Shown: positions 26,201 through 35,344 of the stretch, piece after piece | How the letters are laid out: each line of letters starts with the position of its first letter | Numbering within the stretch: the stretch's first letter is position 1 | NCBI GenBank assembly: GCA_031761405.1 | Contig: JASEVX010000005.1 | Span: 38,487,590 to 38,551,589 of the forward strand | From: Serripes groenlandicus | Lineage: Eukaryota; Mollusca; Bivalvia; Cardiida; Cardiidae | Direction: 5' to 3' | DNA: 64,000 nucleotides | The notes under the pieces: generated by a model | What the model saw: only the letters and a program-made list of their open reading frames with translations | Told to the model about the DNA's origin: nothing | Databases searched by the model: none | Position numbers and translations under genes: made by a program

Positions 26201-29200
26201 TATCCTTTTCCCACAATGTTTCCCACTTTATTCCAAAATTGAACTTTAATTGAGTGTTTCCATATGTTACCAAAAAATGTATTTCACCAACTTGTAACAT
26301 ATCACTTTTACAGGCTATTGCACATATGGAAACTAAGATGACGTTTGCCAAAGCCAAAGGACTTGGTTACCTGACTTTCTGTCCCACCAACTTGGGAACC
26401 ACACTCCGTGCTAGTGTCCATGTCAGAGTACCCATGCTCAGCAAAGATCCAAAAGTTCTTAAAGCTATCTGCGACAAATTCAATCTACAACCAAGGGGTG
26501 AGACAATTATCTCGTATTTGACCATAGTGTGCACATATTTTAGAGGGAAAAACATAGTATTAAAACAAGGACATTATGTTCTGAAAATAGCTTGATTGAT
26601 CTGTATTTATACCAATTGTGATCCTTTAAGATACATGTAAAATGTATTATAAGTTTATAAATCTTTGCAGTATATGTAATAGAAACGGCTAATCATTTTC
26701 AACATATTGATACTTTCTGAGGCCTCTGCAGCAAACGTCTTTTGCCACAATTTGTTTACAACTCTATTCACTCATTATACCCTCATTTGTAGAGTTTCCA
26801 TAGTTTTGCTTACATCATTTCGAAGTTGTCTGCTTCAGATTTGTTCTTTGTTCTTTGTGGGAAAGGGTTAATTCATAAGCATCTTGTGGTTTTCACCCAC
26901 ACAGCCAACTAAATTGTAACGTTGAACTTGTTTACCTGCAACACAGTTCGATGATTCATTGCAAATAAAATCTTGAATGTACAATGTTTCAAAACAACTT
27001 ATGGAATCCGCCGTGGTCGAGTGTTTAGCGCTGGGGATTTGAAACTGTGTCCCGAGTTCGATCCCTAGTCGCGACACAACGGTCATGGTGGAGTGCCCTT
27101 GGGCAAGGCACATTTTCTAGCCTAGTACTGGTTTGTTTACCCAGGGATCATGAATAAATGAACTGTCGCCGTGATATAACTGAAATATTGTTCAAAGCGG
27201 CGGCGTAAAACCCCAATAATAAAAACATTGTGTAAAGTCACAGAAAATCTGATTCAGTCAGCAAGTGCCTCTTTGCTGACGGATAGTCATGTGATTGTAC
27301 AAGCAACCTTGAAGCTATATGAAAAAACATACAGAATATAATTCGATGGTAATGCCCAGTATATTAAAACAATTCTGAAGGTTGGGTTTCCTTCGATGTT
27401 CCCGATATTCTTTGTTTCTAAACAGTTGCTGACAACAGTTATTGCCTTCTGAGTTTTTGTTTGATCAACACTGTTCAATGATTATTTTTAGGTGTCCATG
27501 GTGAACACTCTGAGAGCAAAGGTGGAGTGTATGACATCTCCAACAAGAGACGTCTTGGATTGACTGAATTTGAAGCAGTCAATGACATGAAAAAAGGAGT
27601 ACTTGAAATCATTAAAGAAGAATCCAAACTTACCTGGAGCCCAAAGCCCCTCCCTGAATTGTGGACTAGCCTCTCGACTGCTAAAAAGGACGGGAAAACA
27701 AACTCTTTGTTGAGTCAGGTTTTGACAGAGGACGTTTACAATAAACTTAAGGACACGAAGACCAGTCTTAAAGGAACTCTGGCTCATTGTATCAACTCAG
27801 GTATAATGTCTTATTAATGACCTTCAACTTTTATAAATGAGACACATTCTGAATATTTGGGGATAGGTGCTTCAACTCTCCTTTTGTAAATTTATTCTAG
27901 TGTGGGCTTCAACAGTTTGATCGAAAGTGCAGATCCTGATCAGACTAAGCATTAGTGCAATTTGATCTTGGACACTGCTTGGACATATTTCTAAAGGCTT
28001 ATTAACTGCATTTAGGCTCAACTACCATACATGTCATACTAAAATAAAAATCATCGGTAGATGTTTCAAAACCAGTGAGAAGCCTGCCATGCCATTCTGT
28101 GCAGTCACTCTGAACTTTTGGTATCATCAGCAATCTCCCTAGGTTTCGGATAAGTTTCAAGATTGTTTCAGAAATGACGAATTAAATTTGTTGAGAGATT
28201 GAACAACAATTTAACTTAAATGAATATCTAAATTTAGAAATGATTTAAAAATAAAAAAGTAAGATACAAACCAGATACATGTAATGTTTTCAAACGTCTT
28301 TTCTTTTTTTTTAAAGTATTTCCAGCTTTTTACAAACATAAGAATAACTTGTTTTTTTTGTATACAGGAGCACTCAATTTGGGCAGTAATGTAGGAGTAT
28401 ATGCCTGTGATCCTGATGCCTACACTACATACAGTGATCTGTTCAACCCTGTTATAACTATGTATCATAAAGTCAAAGAAATAAATCATCCAACACCAAC
28501 TTTTGGAACTGAAGATGAAGTAAAAGCACTTAAAAACATCGAAGGAGAAATGGTCCTCTCAACGAGAATCCGTGTTGCCAGAAGTCATTCAAAATACCCA
28601 TTCTCACCAGCCTGTTCATCTGAGGTTTGTAACTCATTACTGAACATATCATGAGCAGGGTAGGAAAAACCGCTTTGCCAACTCGCCATGGCTAGTAATT
28701 TTATCTTAGGACGATTTTAATTCCTAATTTTAATTACCGGTGGTATGTTTTTATTTCTGCTGGTCCTGCAGGACAAAATTTTGTTAGGAAAATGTTCAAG
28801 CTCTGCATGAGATAATTCCAGACTCAAATGGGTCAGTGCAGTTAAACTGGTCTTCTGAACATTCTGGTCAGCCTGCATTTTGGCTCAGTCTGCTCATGAT
28901 TTCCTCATTTTTCATCATCTTGTCGTCAAAGCACCTCAGAAGCCTGTGGAGTGTAAAACGAAATTAATTGTGACCAAAAAAGTAACTTTTTTTTTAAATT
29001 AAATAAATTGAATCTAATAGTACTTCACTAATCCATTGAATATAAATACGACAAATATGCACCAGACAACTTGAAAAATATCTAGTTAATAGTATGGATA
29101 TGAAAGTATAATTTATTGAATAAAGTTAAGAACATTGCGGCAAAAAATATTGATCAATGTGAGCAATATCTCATTTTGCCACAATGTTTTAAAGTCTTCA

Positions 29201-31523
29201 GATGCAGATGTTTGAAAATATGCTTAAAGACTTATTTTTATTAATAGGACTTTGAGAACATGGAGCAGGACTCGGTTAAGGCACTGAAGACATTGACAGG
29301 GGAACTGGCTGGTGACTACCACCCACTCCGAACAATGGACGAGGCCACACAGAACCAGATGGTACAGGATCACTTCCTCTTCAGAGATGATGATGAGTAG
29401 GTTTCCTTACAAAGTTAATAGCAACTTCACCTTAAAACCTGTAAAGTTGTTTCTGGTCATCACCTGGCCTCAATTTTACAAATATTTACTTGTAAATCAT
29501 AACCATTATCCTGAGGATTCCATGATGCATTTATGACTAGTTGATTAACAGGAAATACCCTAATCAAACTGCTTTGAGGTACAAGATCGTCTGGATTTTC
29601 TCTTGATGCAAAATCTTGGAAGATCGGTTTTCATGTGATGTGCTTCGCAAATGATAAATATGGCGGTATTGGCAATGCGGCCTGTTTTGTAAACAAAATG
29701 TACATGATTCCATCAGTCTTGCCCAATGAAAAAACCTCAATATATGTTCTTATTAATCTATGTAACATTTCTGAACATGCATAAAACATGTTTTGCAAAA
29801 CCAAAGAAAAAAATTACCTTTCGGAACTAGTTTTCTCTAAAATCTTTTCTTGCATTAAAAATAAAATGAAGATTTTCACTTTCATTCTATATAAGGCTTT
29901 CAATATTGGTCTTCTACAAATTTATGATTAGCATAAATCCTACAAATTATAGCAGTCTGGGGATTGAGTTTTGTATTAAGTCACTTCTATACAATGTCTC
30001 TCCATACATTTCAGTGTGTTAAAGGATGCTGGTGGTTATAAGTACTGGGATATTGGAAGAGGTATTTATCACAACAAGGACAAAACTTTCCTTACATGGG
30101 TCAACGAGGAAGATCACTTGAGACTGATTTCTATGCAGATGGGAGGTAACCTTGCTGACGTATACAGACGCCTGGTCAAGGTGAGTAGTTTCAATTATCC
30201 GGTTCCCTTTTGTAAGCACATCTTTAGTCACATCTGAAGCAGATTGACTTTTTCTACAATGTTTTCAACTCTTTCATAATTTATCTAGATGTTTTCGAAG
30301 GTTTGAGTTGCAGATTGTTTGTATATATATGTGAAAGGGTTATTTTAACTACTTTGATACATTTTAAAGAAAAACACTATGAACACTTTATTTTTTGGCT
30401 CACTGGAAATGTCCATTTAGTTATTTAAGAGCTCTAAATAATCCTATAAATGAGACGGTTCTTTTAAGTACCTAAATCATAGTGTTTACTTGGATGATAA
30501 TAGTTATATTGTGGAGAAAACCGCTTTATCCTCTGTATATGGGCTTATGATTGTATCTCCGTTTTATTATTCAGGCCATTGGAGAACTTGAGAAGAAATT
30601 GGACTTTGCCAAGAAGCCTGGATATGGATATTTGACCTTCTGTCCAACCAACTTGGGAACAACACTTAGAGCCAGTGTACACATGAAAATTCCCAACTTC
30701 TGCAAACAGCCCAACTTCAAAGAATTCTGTGAGAAATATTCAATCCAACCAAGAGGTAAATATACTGTTTATTTTCAGTCATAGGGACTTGTCACACTTG
30801 CAGGCATATAGGATTTCCTTGAAAATTACTTTAATTAAGAATTGTTCTTTTGAGGGCCTTAACACTGGGAATCTGTAAAAGAGTAAAATAATGTAGATCT
30901 AGTCAGCACATTGTATATAATCAGTTGTCATATGTTTGGTCTTAGAAAGTCTTTAAGATATCCTTGAAACATTGAACTATTTAAAATATCATTGGGACAT
31001 TCTTTAATTTCATCTTCAAAATAGATTTAAAAAACTACAGAAAAATGTTGTAACATTTCCGAATCGGTCAATTAAAGGTGTACAGATATGATTTGTATTA
31101 CTGATTAAGGACATATTACCAATGTGTTTGACCAAGTCGAGATTCAACAAGACTGTTTAGACAGTATTGCTGGATGGACCTGCCGACTAATGTACGACTT
31201 GTTTCCACATAGAAGTACACTTAGGTCTCCAAACAATTCCTTTCTTTGTCTTTTCTTTAGATGTAGTAAACTTGTCAATCTGACAACCTAAAATGATCGT
31301 GTTTCCCCCTCTTCCTTTATGGGGTGTATTAATGTTACTAAAGAATGTTTGCGTTTAAATTTCAGGAATTCATGGTGAACACTCTGAAAGTGAAGGAGGC
31401 GTGTATGATTTATCCAACAAGAGACGTCTTGGACTAACAGAATATCAAGCTGTCAAAGAAATGTTGGATGGTGTCATGGCCATTAAGGCAGAAGAGGAGA
31501 AATTGGCAGCTGCAAAGAAATAA
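13986..31523 (+). CDS. AK: Two-domain arginine kinase (11 exons, 738 aa)
   Basis: ATP:guanidino phosphotransferase that reversibly moves phosphate between ATP and arginine to buffer cellular energy; normally cytosolic. Exons: 13986-14205, 21785-22062, 23809-23957, 25021-25186, 26314-26497, 27492-27800, 28368-28624, 29248-29396, 30015-30180, 30575-30755, 31366-31523. All introns are GT-AG and all junctions keep frame (2217 nt). Both halves carry the full kinase fold: VRIARS/IRVARS, WLNEEDH/WVNEEDH, the active-site cysteine in [18 protein letters not shown], and GEHSES. The position equal to Limulus Asp62 is Gly in both halves (GSNVG), as reported for clam two-domain enzymes. The Arg193 position is Ser in domain 1 and Lys in domain 2. 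The length fits the two-domain family (about 720 aa). ATG 13986 has a good Kozak context (AACATGG); an in-frame ATG at 13923 would add 21 residues but lies near the inferred transcription start. Confidence 0.96.
14627..14860. mobile_element. TTAA-MITE in arginine kinase intron 1
   Basis: TTAACCCTTTCTTTCCCTCA to TATGAGGGAAAGGGTTAA, with long central hairpin GAAGAAATTGCTCGTTTTGA / GCAATTTCTTCTTTTG. In the opposite orientation to the 16756-16974 copy. Confidence 0.93.
14998..15352. mobile_element. TTAA-MITE split by a SINE
   Basis: The left part (TTAACCATTTCCCACATGCA, then CAACAATGTTTTCATC) resumes after 15283 with CCAAATGTTTGC, GTAACCTGCTGCAAAT and ACAAATGTGGAC. A SINE occupies about 15140-15282. 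The right TTAA terminus is lost. Confidence 0.7.
15140..15282 (+). mobile_element. tRNA-derived SINE, third family, nested in a MITE
   Basis: A box TGGCAGAGTGGTAAGCG and B box GGGTTTGAACCCC at tRNA-like spacing, then GAGTACCCTTGGGAAAG, shared with 27006-27222. Ends in an AAAC-rich tail. Confidence 0.75.
15649..15852. mobile_element. TTAA-MITE in arginine kinase intron 1
   Basis: TTAACCATTTCCCTCATATA to GTGGGAAAGGGTTAA, with both TTAA flanks intact. Confidence 0.9.
16756..16974. mobile_element. TTAA-MITE in arginine kinase intron 1
   Basis: TTAACCCTTTCCCTCATACG to TATGAGGGAAAGGGTTAA, with a short deletion in the spacer between the left end and the hairpin. Confidence 0.93.
18693..18922. mobile_element. 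TTAA-MITE in arginine kinase intron 1
   Basis: TTAACCCTTTCCCATATACA to TATGAGGGAAAGGGTTAG. The right TTAA is mutated to TTAG. The central palindrome GAGAAATTGCTCG / CGAGCAATTTC is preserved as GAGAAATTGCTCGTTTTGAG followed by CAATTTC. Confidence 0.9.
19206..19440. repeat. Fold-back repeat built on a tRNA-like sequence
   Basis: Left arm TAAATTCACCCGCCTCGAG, AGCGGTAGATCGAGG, TTCGATCCCCGAT (19206-19251), and further in TCATGAAGTTACTTTCCTC, pair with the reverse complements at 19353-19374 and 19394-19440. The loop is about 50 bp. The outer arm looks like the 3' half of a tRNA with a B box, so this may be an inverted pair of tRNA-derived units. Confidence 0.8.
20051..20640 (+). mobile_element. 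Old (AATC)n-family SINE interrupted by a younger one
   Basis: The divergent head (GTGTCGAGCCCCGAAAGCCA) and body (AAGGCAGCCAAATGCCTGGG) continue after the insertion with GAGAAAGCCAGGAAATC and GGCCGCAGTGATATAACTGA. The younger SINE at 20241-20536 sits inside it. Confidence 0.8.
20241..20536 (+). mobile_element. Young tRNA-derived SINE with perfect 13-bp target duplication
   Basis: Flanked on both sides by TTATTTCGAGACC (20228-20240 and 20537-20549). The head, B box and AATC tail are all intact. Retrotransposed into an older relative. Confidence 0.92.
20641..20815. repeat. Fragment of the element seen at 42876-43856
   Basis: GGCCCTTTTTCGACTTAG, TTGCTGTGAAACTTATAGTA and TGTTTACCATCATGACC match 43660-43800 in order. 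Confidence 0.8.
21138..21201. mobile_element. SINE 3' tail with MITE inserted at its TTAA
   Basis: CGATCGTGATTTATCTAAGC, GGCTTGTTTCGCAATCGATG and AAATAAGTTTAA match the SINE at 45697-45905. The match resumes after the MITE with TTAAACTAAA. Confidence 0.75.
21198..21402. mobile_element. TTAA-MITE with a resolvable empty site
   Basis: TTAACCCTTTCCCTCATACA to TATGAGGGAAAGGGTTAA. The flanks read AAATAAGT-TTAA and TTAA-ACTAAA. The unfilled paralogue at 45886-45902 reads AAATAAGTTTAAACTAAA, showing duplication of exactly TTAA. The right half of the hairpin is deleted. Confidence 0.95.
21785..22062 (+). CDS. AK: Arginine kinase exon 2
   Basis: Carries the guanidino-specificity loop ([15 protein letters not shown]) and the phosphate-contacting arginines in [14 protein letters not shown]. 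Acceptor AACTTCAG, donor GTATGT. A TTAA-MITE begins 49 bp after the exon. Confidence 0.95.
22111..22312. mobile_element. TTAA-MITE in arginine kinase intron 2
   Basis: TTAACAACCATTTCCCACAT to TTGGGAAATGGGTTGA. Strongly diverged, older subfamily. Confidence 0.8.
22378..22592. mobile_element. Second TTAA-type MITE family (TTAACCCTTTTAGCGCC ends)
   Basis: Terminal repeats TTAACCCTTTTAGCGCC and GGCGCTGAAAGAGTTAA, 215 bp, with an internal CAGCTCGTCACGAGCTG palindrome. It shares only TTAACCCTTT with the main family. Its right TTAA is also the left TTAA of the next element. Confidence 0.8.
22589..22719. mobile_element. TTAA-MITE, internally deleted
   Basis: TTAACCCTTTCTCAGATATA to GGCAAAGGGTTAA in 131 bp; the central hairpin has gone. 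Head-to-tail with the preceding MITE, sharing one TTAA. Confidence 0.8.
23809..23957 (+). CDS. AK: Arginine kinase exon 3
   Basis: [18 protein letters not shown] to HFLFRADD; 149 nt, the same length and phase as exon 8 of the second domain. Donor GTAGGT. A TTAA-MITE starts only 28 bp into the intron. Confidence 0.95.
23986..24183. mobile_element. TTAA-MITE next to exon 3 donor
   Basis: TTAACCCTTTCCCCCATACA to GGAGGGAAGGGGTTAA, beginning 28 bp after the exon 3 donor (23958). Confidence 0.88.
24439..24593. mobile_element. Palindrome-rich MITE, 3'-truncated
   Basis: Left end TGAGCCGTGCCGCGAGAA and the first internal palindrome are present. Similarity stops after GAAAATCCAC. Located in intron 3 of the arginine kinase gene. 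Confidence 0.8.
24897..25000. mobile_element. TTAA-MITE, decayed 3' half, next to exon 4 acceptor
   Basis: GACGAAAGGAGAAACTGCTC, TTTTCTCCTTTTGCC and AAAAAGGGTTTAA remain. The element ends 20 bp before the acceptor. Confidence 0.65.
25021..25186 (+). CDS. AK: Arginine kinase exon 4
   Basis: Encodes [17 protein letters not shown] and [16 protein letters not shown], including the catalytic glutamate (Limulus Glu225 position). 166 nt, identical in length to exon 9. A decayed MITE ends about 20 bp before the acceptor. Confidence 0.95.
25515..25744. mobile_element. TTAA-MITE in arginine kinase intron 4
   Basis: TTAACCCTTTCCCTCATACA to TATGAGAGAAAGGGTTAA; nearly full-length, with the perfect hairpin GAGAAATTGCTCG / GAGCAATTTCTTC. 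Confidence 0.93.
26130..26280. mobile_element. TTAA-MITE, decayed, upstream of exon 5
   Basis: GCATTTTGAAACATTGCAGC, CCTTTTCCCACAATGTTTCC and TTTCCATATGTTACC follow the MITE order without termini. Ends about 33 bp before the exon 5 acceptor. Confidence 0.55.
26314..26497 (+). CDS. AK: Arginine kinase exon 5
   Basis: Contains the reactive cysteine in [18 protein letters not shown] and ends at LQPR(G), where the Arg corresponds to Limulus Arg309. 184 nt, one codon longer than exon 10. Donor GTGAGA. Confidence 0.95.
26690..26872. mobile_element. TTAA-MITE, 5'-eroded, in intron 5
   Basis: ACTTTCTGAGGCCTCTGCAG at the left and GTGGGAAAGGGTTAA at the right. Confidence 0.75.
27006..27222 (+). mobile_element. 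tRNA-derived SINE, third family, in arginine kinase intron 5
   Basis: CCGTGGTCGAGTGTTTAGCG (A box) and CCGAGTTCGATCCCTAGTCG (B box), then GAGTGCCCTTGGGCAAGG and TCGCCGTGATATAACTGA, with an AATAAT tail. Confidence 0.82.
27492..27800 (+). CDS. AK: Arginine kinase exon 6, bridging both domains
   Basis: Encodes the end of domain 1 ([32 protein letters not shown]) and, without a break, the N-terminal helices of domain 2 ([20 protein letters not shown]). The fusion therefore lies inside one exon: the stop of the ancestral first copy and the start of the second were lost here. Confidence 0.95.
28368..28624 (+). CDS. AK: Arginine kinase exon 7
   Basis: Domain 2 specificity loop ([15 protein letters not shown]) and [18 protein letters not shown]. 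Same role and phases as exon 2 but 21 nt (7 codons) shorter. Donor GTTTGT. Confidence 0.95.
29105..29222. mobile_element. TTAA-MITE, decayed, before exon 8
   Basis: GAATAAAGTTAAGAACATTG and TGAGCAATATCTCATTTTGC, then CACAATGTTTTAAAGTCTTC. No termini. Ends about 26 bp before the exon 8 acceptor. Confidence 0.6.
29248..29396 (+). CDS. AK: Arginine kinase exon 8
   Basis: [20 protein letters not shown] to HFLFRDDD; 149 nt as in exon 3. Upstream intron sequence from about 29105 to 29222 is a decayed TTAA-MITE. Confidence 0.95.
30015..30180 (+). CDS. AK: Arginine kinase exon 9
   Basis: [20 protein letters not shown] and [19 protein letters not shown]; 166 nt as in exon 4. The Arg193-equivalent site is Lys. 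Confidence 0.95.
30218..30342. mobile_element. TTAA-MITE, decayed, after exon 9
   Basis: CTGAAGCAGATTGAC, CTACAATGTTTTCAACTC and ATGTGAAAGGGTTA, beginning about 38 bp after the exon 9 donor. Confidence 0.6.
30575..30755 (+). CDS. AK: Arginine kinase exon 10
   Basis: Second-domain reactive cysteine in [19 protein letters not shown], ending SIQPR(G). Donor GTAAAT is weaker than the GTGAGA of its counterpart, exon 5. Confidence 0.95.
31366..31523 (+). CDS. AK: Arginine kinase exon 11 and stop
   Basis: [37 protein letters not shown], then a Lys/Ala/Glu-rich C-terminus ([10 protein letters not shown]) and TAA at 31521-31523. Confidence 0.95.
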
Positions 31524-31990
31524 ACTGATTTAGAAACTTTTTTTTTGTCTCTATCCTGTGATTTGTGTGTGCCAACCAAGAACTGATCTGTATTAATTAT
31601 CCAACATTTAATGGACATAAAATATAGGTGTTAGAAATTAGTGTTAATCACCGACTTAATAATCTCTCAAGTGCTACCTTCTTTATAAACTTTCTGGATT
31701 ATTTGAACAATATTTCTTACTTTCAATGTGTTAACATGTGACTCAATATAAAAACAAATCTGTTATTTACATATGTTTAGATTATTTTTGAGAACAGAAT
31801 TTCAGCATACTAATTAAAAAGGGTGGCTGCCAAATCTGTATTATATTTATTACTTTTTCCATGTGTTTGGAAGGAACCTGTTGTTGTGATATATCTCTAT
31901 TTTTGTTTCTGTTATTTATGGACCTTTAAATCCAATATTACCCTAGAATTCCATATAGAACAATAAAATAGAGGAGAAAAACTTAATTGT
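31524..31990 (+). other. AK: Arginine kinase 3' UTR (predicted)
   Basis: AT-rich, free of transposon ends, and followed by a candidate polyadenylation signal. The exact cleavage site cannot be read from the sequence. Confidence 0.6.
31962..31967 (+). promoter_or_regulatory. Candidate polyadenylation signal AATAAA
   Basis: AATAAA 439 bp after the stop codon. A second AATAAA at 32005-32010 is an alternative. Confidence 0.5.
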
Positions 31991-32513
31991 TAATTTGATG
32001 TTTTAATAAACCGTTTTACTGTATACATGACTATATATAAATGTTGACATCGCTATCGGCTCATGATTAACAAAAGAAGAGTATGGGAATACTGTTGACC
32101 CAAGCTGCATAAACCTTTATCATTGGTGAAGAGACATTGTATCCAGTAAAGTAAGGGAGTAACTTGGAGAGAGAAACGAGATAAACATGTATTTACGAAA
32201 TGGATCTATACAGGTTCTTATTTAGCGGACATGCAATGATATTTTATGAAAATATTGTCAGGGTAATATACATTTATTTTTAAAAGGGTCATTTCTCCTT
32301 TTTCCCAAAATGTTTTAAACTCTTTACAAGATATTGAAAATGTTTTCTCAGACGTTCATGGAACTTTAAAAAGTAAAGCATAAAAACGGTAAAATGAAGA
32401 GACCAACAAATCTATTGGCGTATCCCACCCAATCGCTCCACACATGGGTTTATTCAATGATCATGGTGATGTCATAATCAAGTTATACTATTTCTAAATG
32501 GAAACATCTAATC

Positions 32514-32785
32514 ACAGGCGTCCGAATTTCTATCACAGCAAAAAATGCTGGAAAAAATACTCAATACCTCGTAAAAAAACTCAAAAAGTCTCTCTATATT
32601 GTCCATACGCTGTGATAAAAATGATCGTAATAATACGGGGAATTCCGCACGTGTTACTATAAATAGCCCCTCTATACGTCCATATAGTATAATAATGACA
32701 ATGTGTGCAACGGTGTTTTACCCCCTCGCTCGATTCGGGCTATAATTCCCTCAGAAAAACCTCTAAAACGACCTGGTCCCAGGTT
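32514..32785. mobile_element. Solo left arm of the CACAGGCGTCC fold-back element
   Basis: Matches the left arm of 39586-40651 from CACAGGCGTCCGAATTTC to CCTGGTCCCAGGTTGA. The loop and the right arm are absent. Confidence 0.88.
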
Positions 32786-32839
32786 GATTAGGGGAAATGT
32801 GAAAGGAAATAACAAAAGTGTTATCAGAGTTACTTCCGG

Positions 32840-33560
32840 ATAATTACTTTAATAACTAATATATGGAACGTCTGAGAGGAAGTGCAGTGTACAAGAACCA
32901 TAACTCTAATTTACTTAATTACAGAGTCATTGCCCTTTGTTACTTTTTCTTGTTCATAGAGTATTGTCCGGAGCATAACTTTAAAACTGACTGTTGGAAT
33001 TTAATAAAACTTCAAACGATGATGCAACACATTGAGAGGAACTTCGGTGTACAAGAACCATAACTCTACTTTACCTAAATACAGAGTTATTGCCCTTTGT
33101 TACTTTTTCTTGTCTGGAGAATTACTTAATAACTAATAGATGGAATCTAATAAAACTGCAAACAGTGGTAGAGCACAATGAGATGAAGCGCAGTGTACAA
33201 GAACCATTACTCTAATTTACATAATTACAGAGTTATTGCACTTTGTTACTTTTTGTTGAGCATAGAATAATTTCAAAACTACTGGATGGAATTTAATAAA
33301 ACCTCATACTATGATACAACACATTGAGAGGAAGTGCAGTGAACAAGAACCACAACTCTATTTTAGCTTATTACAGATATATTGCTGCCCTTTGTTACAT
33401 TTTCTTGTTCGTAGGATAATTTTTATCGCCCTTTCTTACTTTTTTCTTGTCCGGAGATTATCTTTAAAACTACAAGTTGTAATTTAAGGTGGGGTTTCTT
33501 AATATTCCACTACCTTTCCTAACAGGGCGATGTTCGGGGGGTATTAATCACATTCAGTGA
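32840..33560. repeat. Tandem-core repeat element, about 150-bp units x4
   Basis: Units start near 32873, 33034, 33180 and 33326, each with GTACAAGAACCATAACTCTA-like and ATTGCCCTTTGTTAC motifs. The right end CAGTGATAGTTCTAG is shared with 41895-42160. Confidence 0.78.
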
Positions 33561-35340
33561 TAGTTCTAGTTTAAACTATTGTGGTGAAAGGAGAAATTGA
33601 GCCACGGTGGTTTCAAAAGTCTTCTGCTGTAGATACAATATCATTAAAATCAGACCAGAATAGTTCGTTGTACGTATATTGGATCTGACCACCCCGTATA
33701 AAGGGTCGTCTCGAATTGACCTTTTGCATTTAATACCCATGAGCACGTGCTCAGTTTTTATGTCCAATGAACTCGCTCAATAAAACCATCGGGGCACTCG
33801 ACAATCAACGTTTTTAAACCTTTTTTAAACCGACTAATGTGGTAAGTGACAATACAATTTAATGACGCAAAGGTCAATCTGAGACTACCTTTATGATGCA
33901 GAGACCAGAATTATATACGAGCCAGCGAGTTTAGATCTGGTTTGAATAAGATTGCTGGATATGCGTCAAAATAAGTCCGCGTTTAAGCAAGGGCTAGTTT
34001 TATATATCCCTAGATCATGAGAAAGAAACTAGAAGTGTAGAGAAAGCGGAGTTTCATTAAATAAGTTTACAAAAGCGATTAAAAACGAGAGCAGTGCTCC
34101 AGAAGACACAATATTAGGGCATCAACGACCGGTGTATAATGCAAATCGACCTGAGCATTTGGACGTTTACTTCTGTATTTGCACCATTCGATGATAAGTC
34201 ATAGAACCTTCTGATAATATAATGTACATTTGAATCTGAATTATGGATGTACGTGCAGGTCTTACCTACACTTGTCGCGAATGCACTTTGGTGGTATTCA
34301 TCGTAAAGGATGATCCACTCCAATTTCTACCGGGTAATACGCCGACTGATTGTTTCTATCGTTTCACGATGCTCGAGATAACGGACATATACAGAAAAAC
34401 AATATGTTCACCTTATTGTTTGAATGGTGATTTACTCCAATGTCAAAAGTATTTCAGTTAAATCAGCATGTCTTGGTTAATTACCAGTACTTCTAGTAAG
34501 TTGATCCTGACAACAGTTCAATATACGTAATGTTATCTTAATCTAGCAACCTTAAGCTACAATTACAAGTACATGTAATTGACATGAGCCGTTGGGAGAA
34601 TCGAATACGGCATTGCGTTCATTGCAGCAGTTTTGTTGCACAAGGGTTGTGACTGCTCGTATCGGAGGTGAAAAAGCGGTTTGCTTCCGTAAAATTTCAC
34701 TGGATGCAGGGATGGTTTGTCGCTCTCAACGCTGTCTCCACTATACAACAGAGGCAGTTGTGCAAGCTGCAATACATAGTTAGAATGACATTAACTGTGC
34801 ATATACTCAAGAATAAAATATACTGAAGCAAAAAAGAAACAGTGAACTTGGGGTTTACTATTGTTTTCACGGGATTCTTTGAGATTGGTTGGAATTTCTT
34901 ACCAAAATTGAGGTTATTCATCGGCGTGCATAATGTCATGTCCTTTGTAATAATCACCGATAAAAAAAATTTATGACGTTAAATGACGTAGGGGTATACA
35001 CTAATTTTGCAGCTTTTTACTTTTAAGTTGCCTGTCTGTGGTATTTTCATGAGGATTTTGCTGTAAATAAATTGCTGTACAGAGTGTGTCATCCTCTTTT
35101 AAATTAAAGCAACGACTTTCGACATCATCGACCGAACGACGCCATTTTGGAATGGCATTCCATTCTTGTATTTATAGCATCTGTAAGGTCACGAATGTTA
35201 TTGATTACATAGTTTAATCATGTCATGCGTCCAATAAGGTACCATAATGTGCTCAACTGGATTCTTATCCGGAGAGCAAGCCGGTCATTGACGCATTCTG
35301 CCGGGCAAGGTTTTTTTTGTCAACCGAGCCTTATGTTGCT
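33561..35340. other. Non-coding stretch, nothing recognised
   Basis: A few MITE-like words (GGAGAAATTG near 33590, CTTCTGCTGTAGA near 33612) but no element ends, and no reading frame with convincing composition or splice signals. Confidence 0.5.
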
Positions 35341-35344
35341 TCGC

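Noticed and set aside
34592..34783. 63-residue frame with several cysteines (SLQQFCCTRVVTARIGGEK)
   Set aside because: There are overlapping open frames on the other strand, no splice-supported neighbours and no recognised motif.
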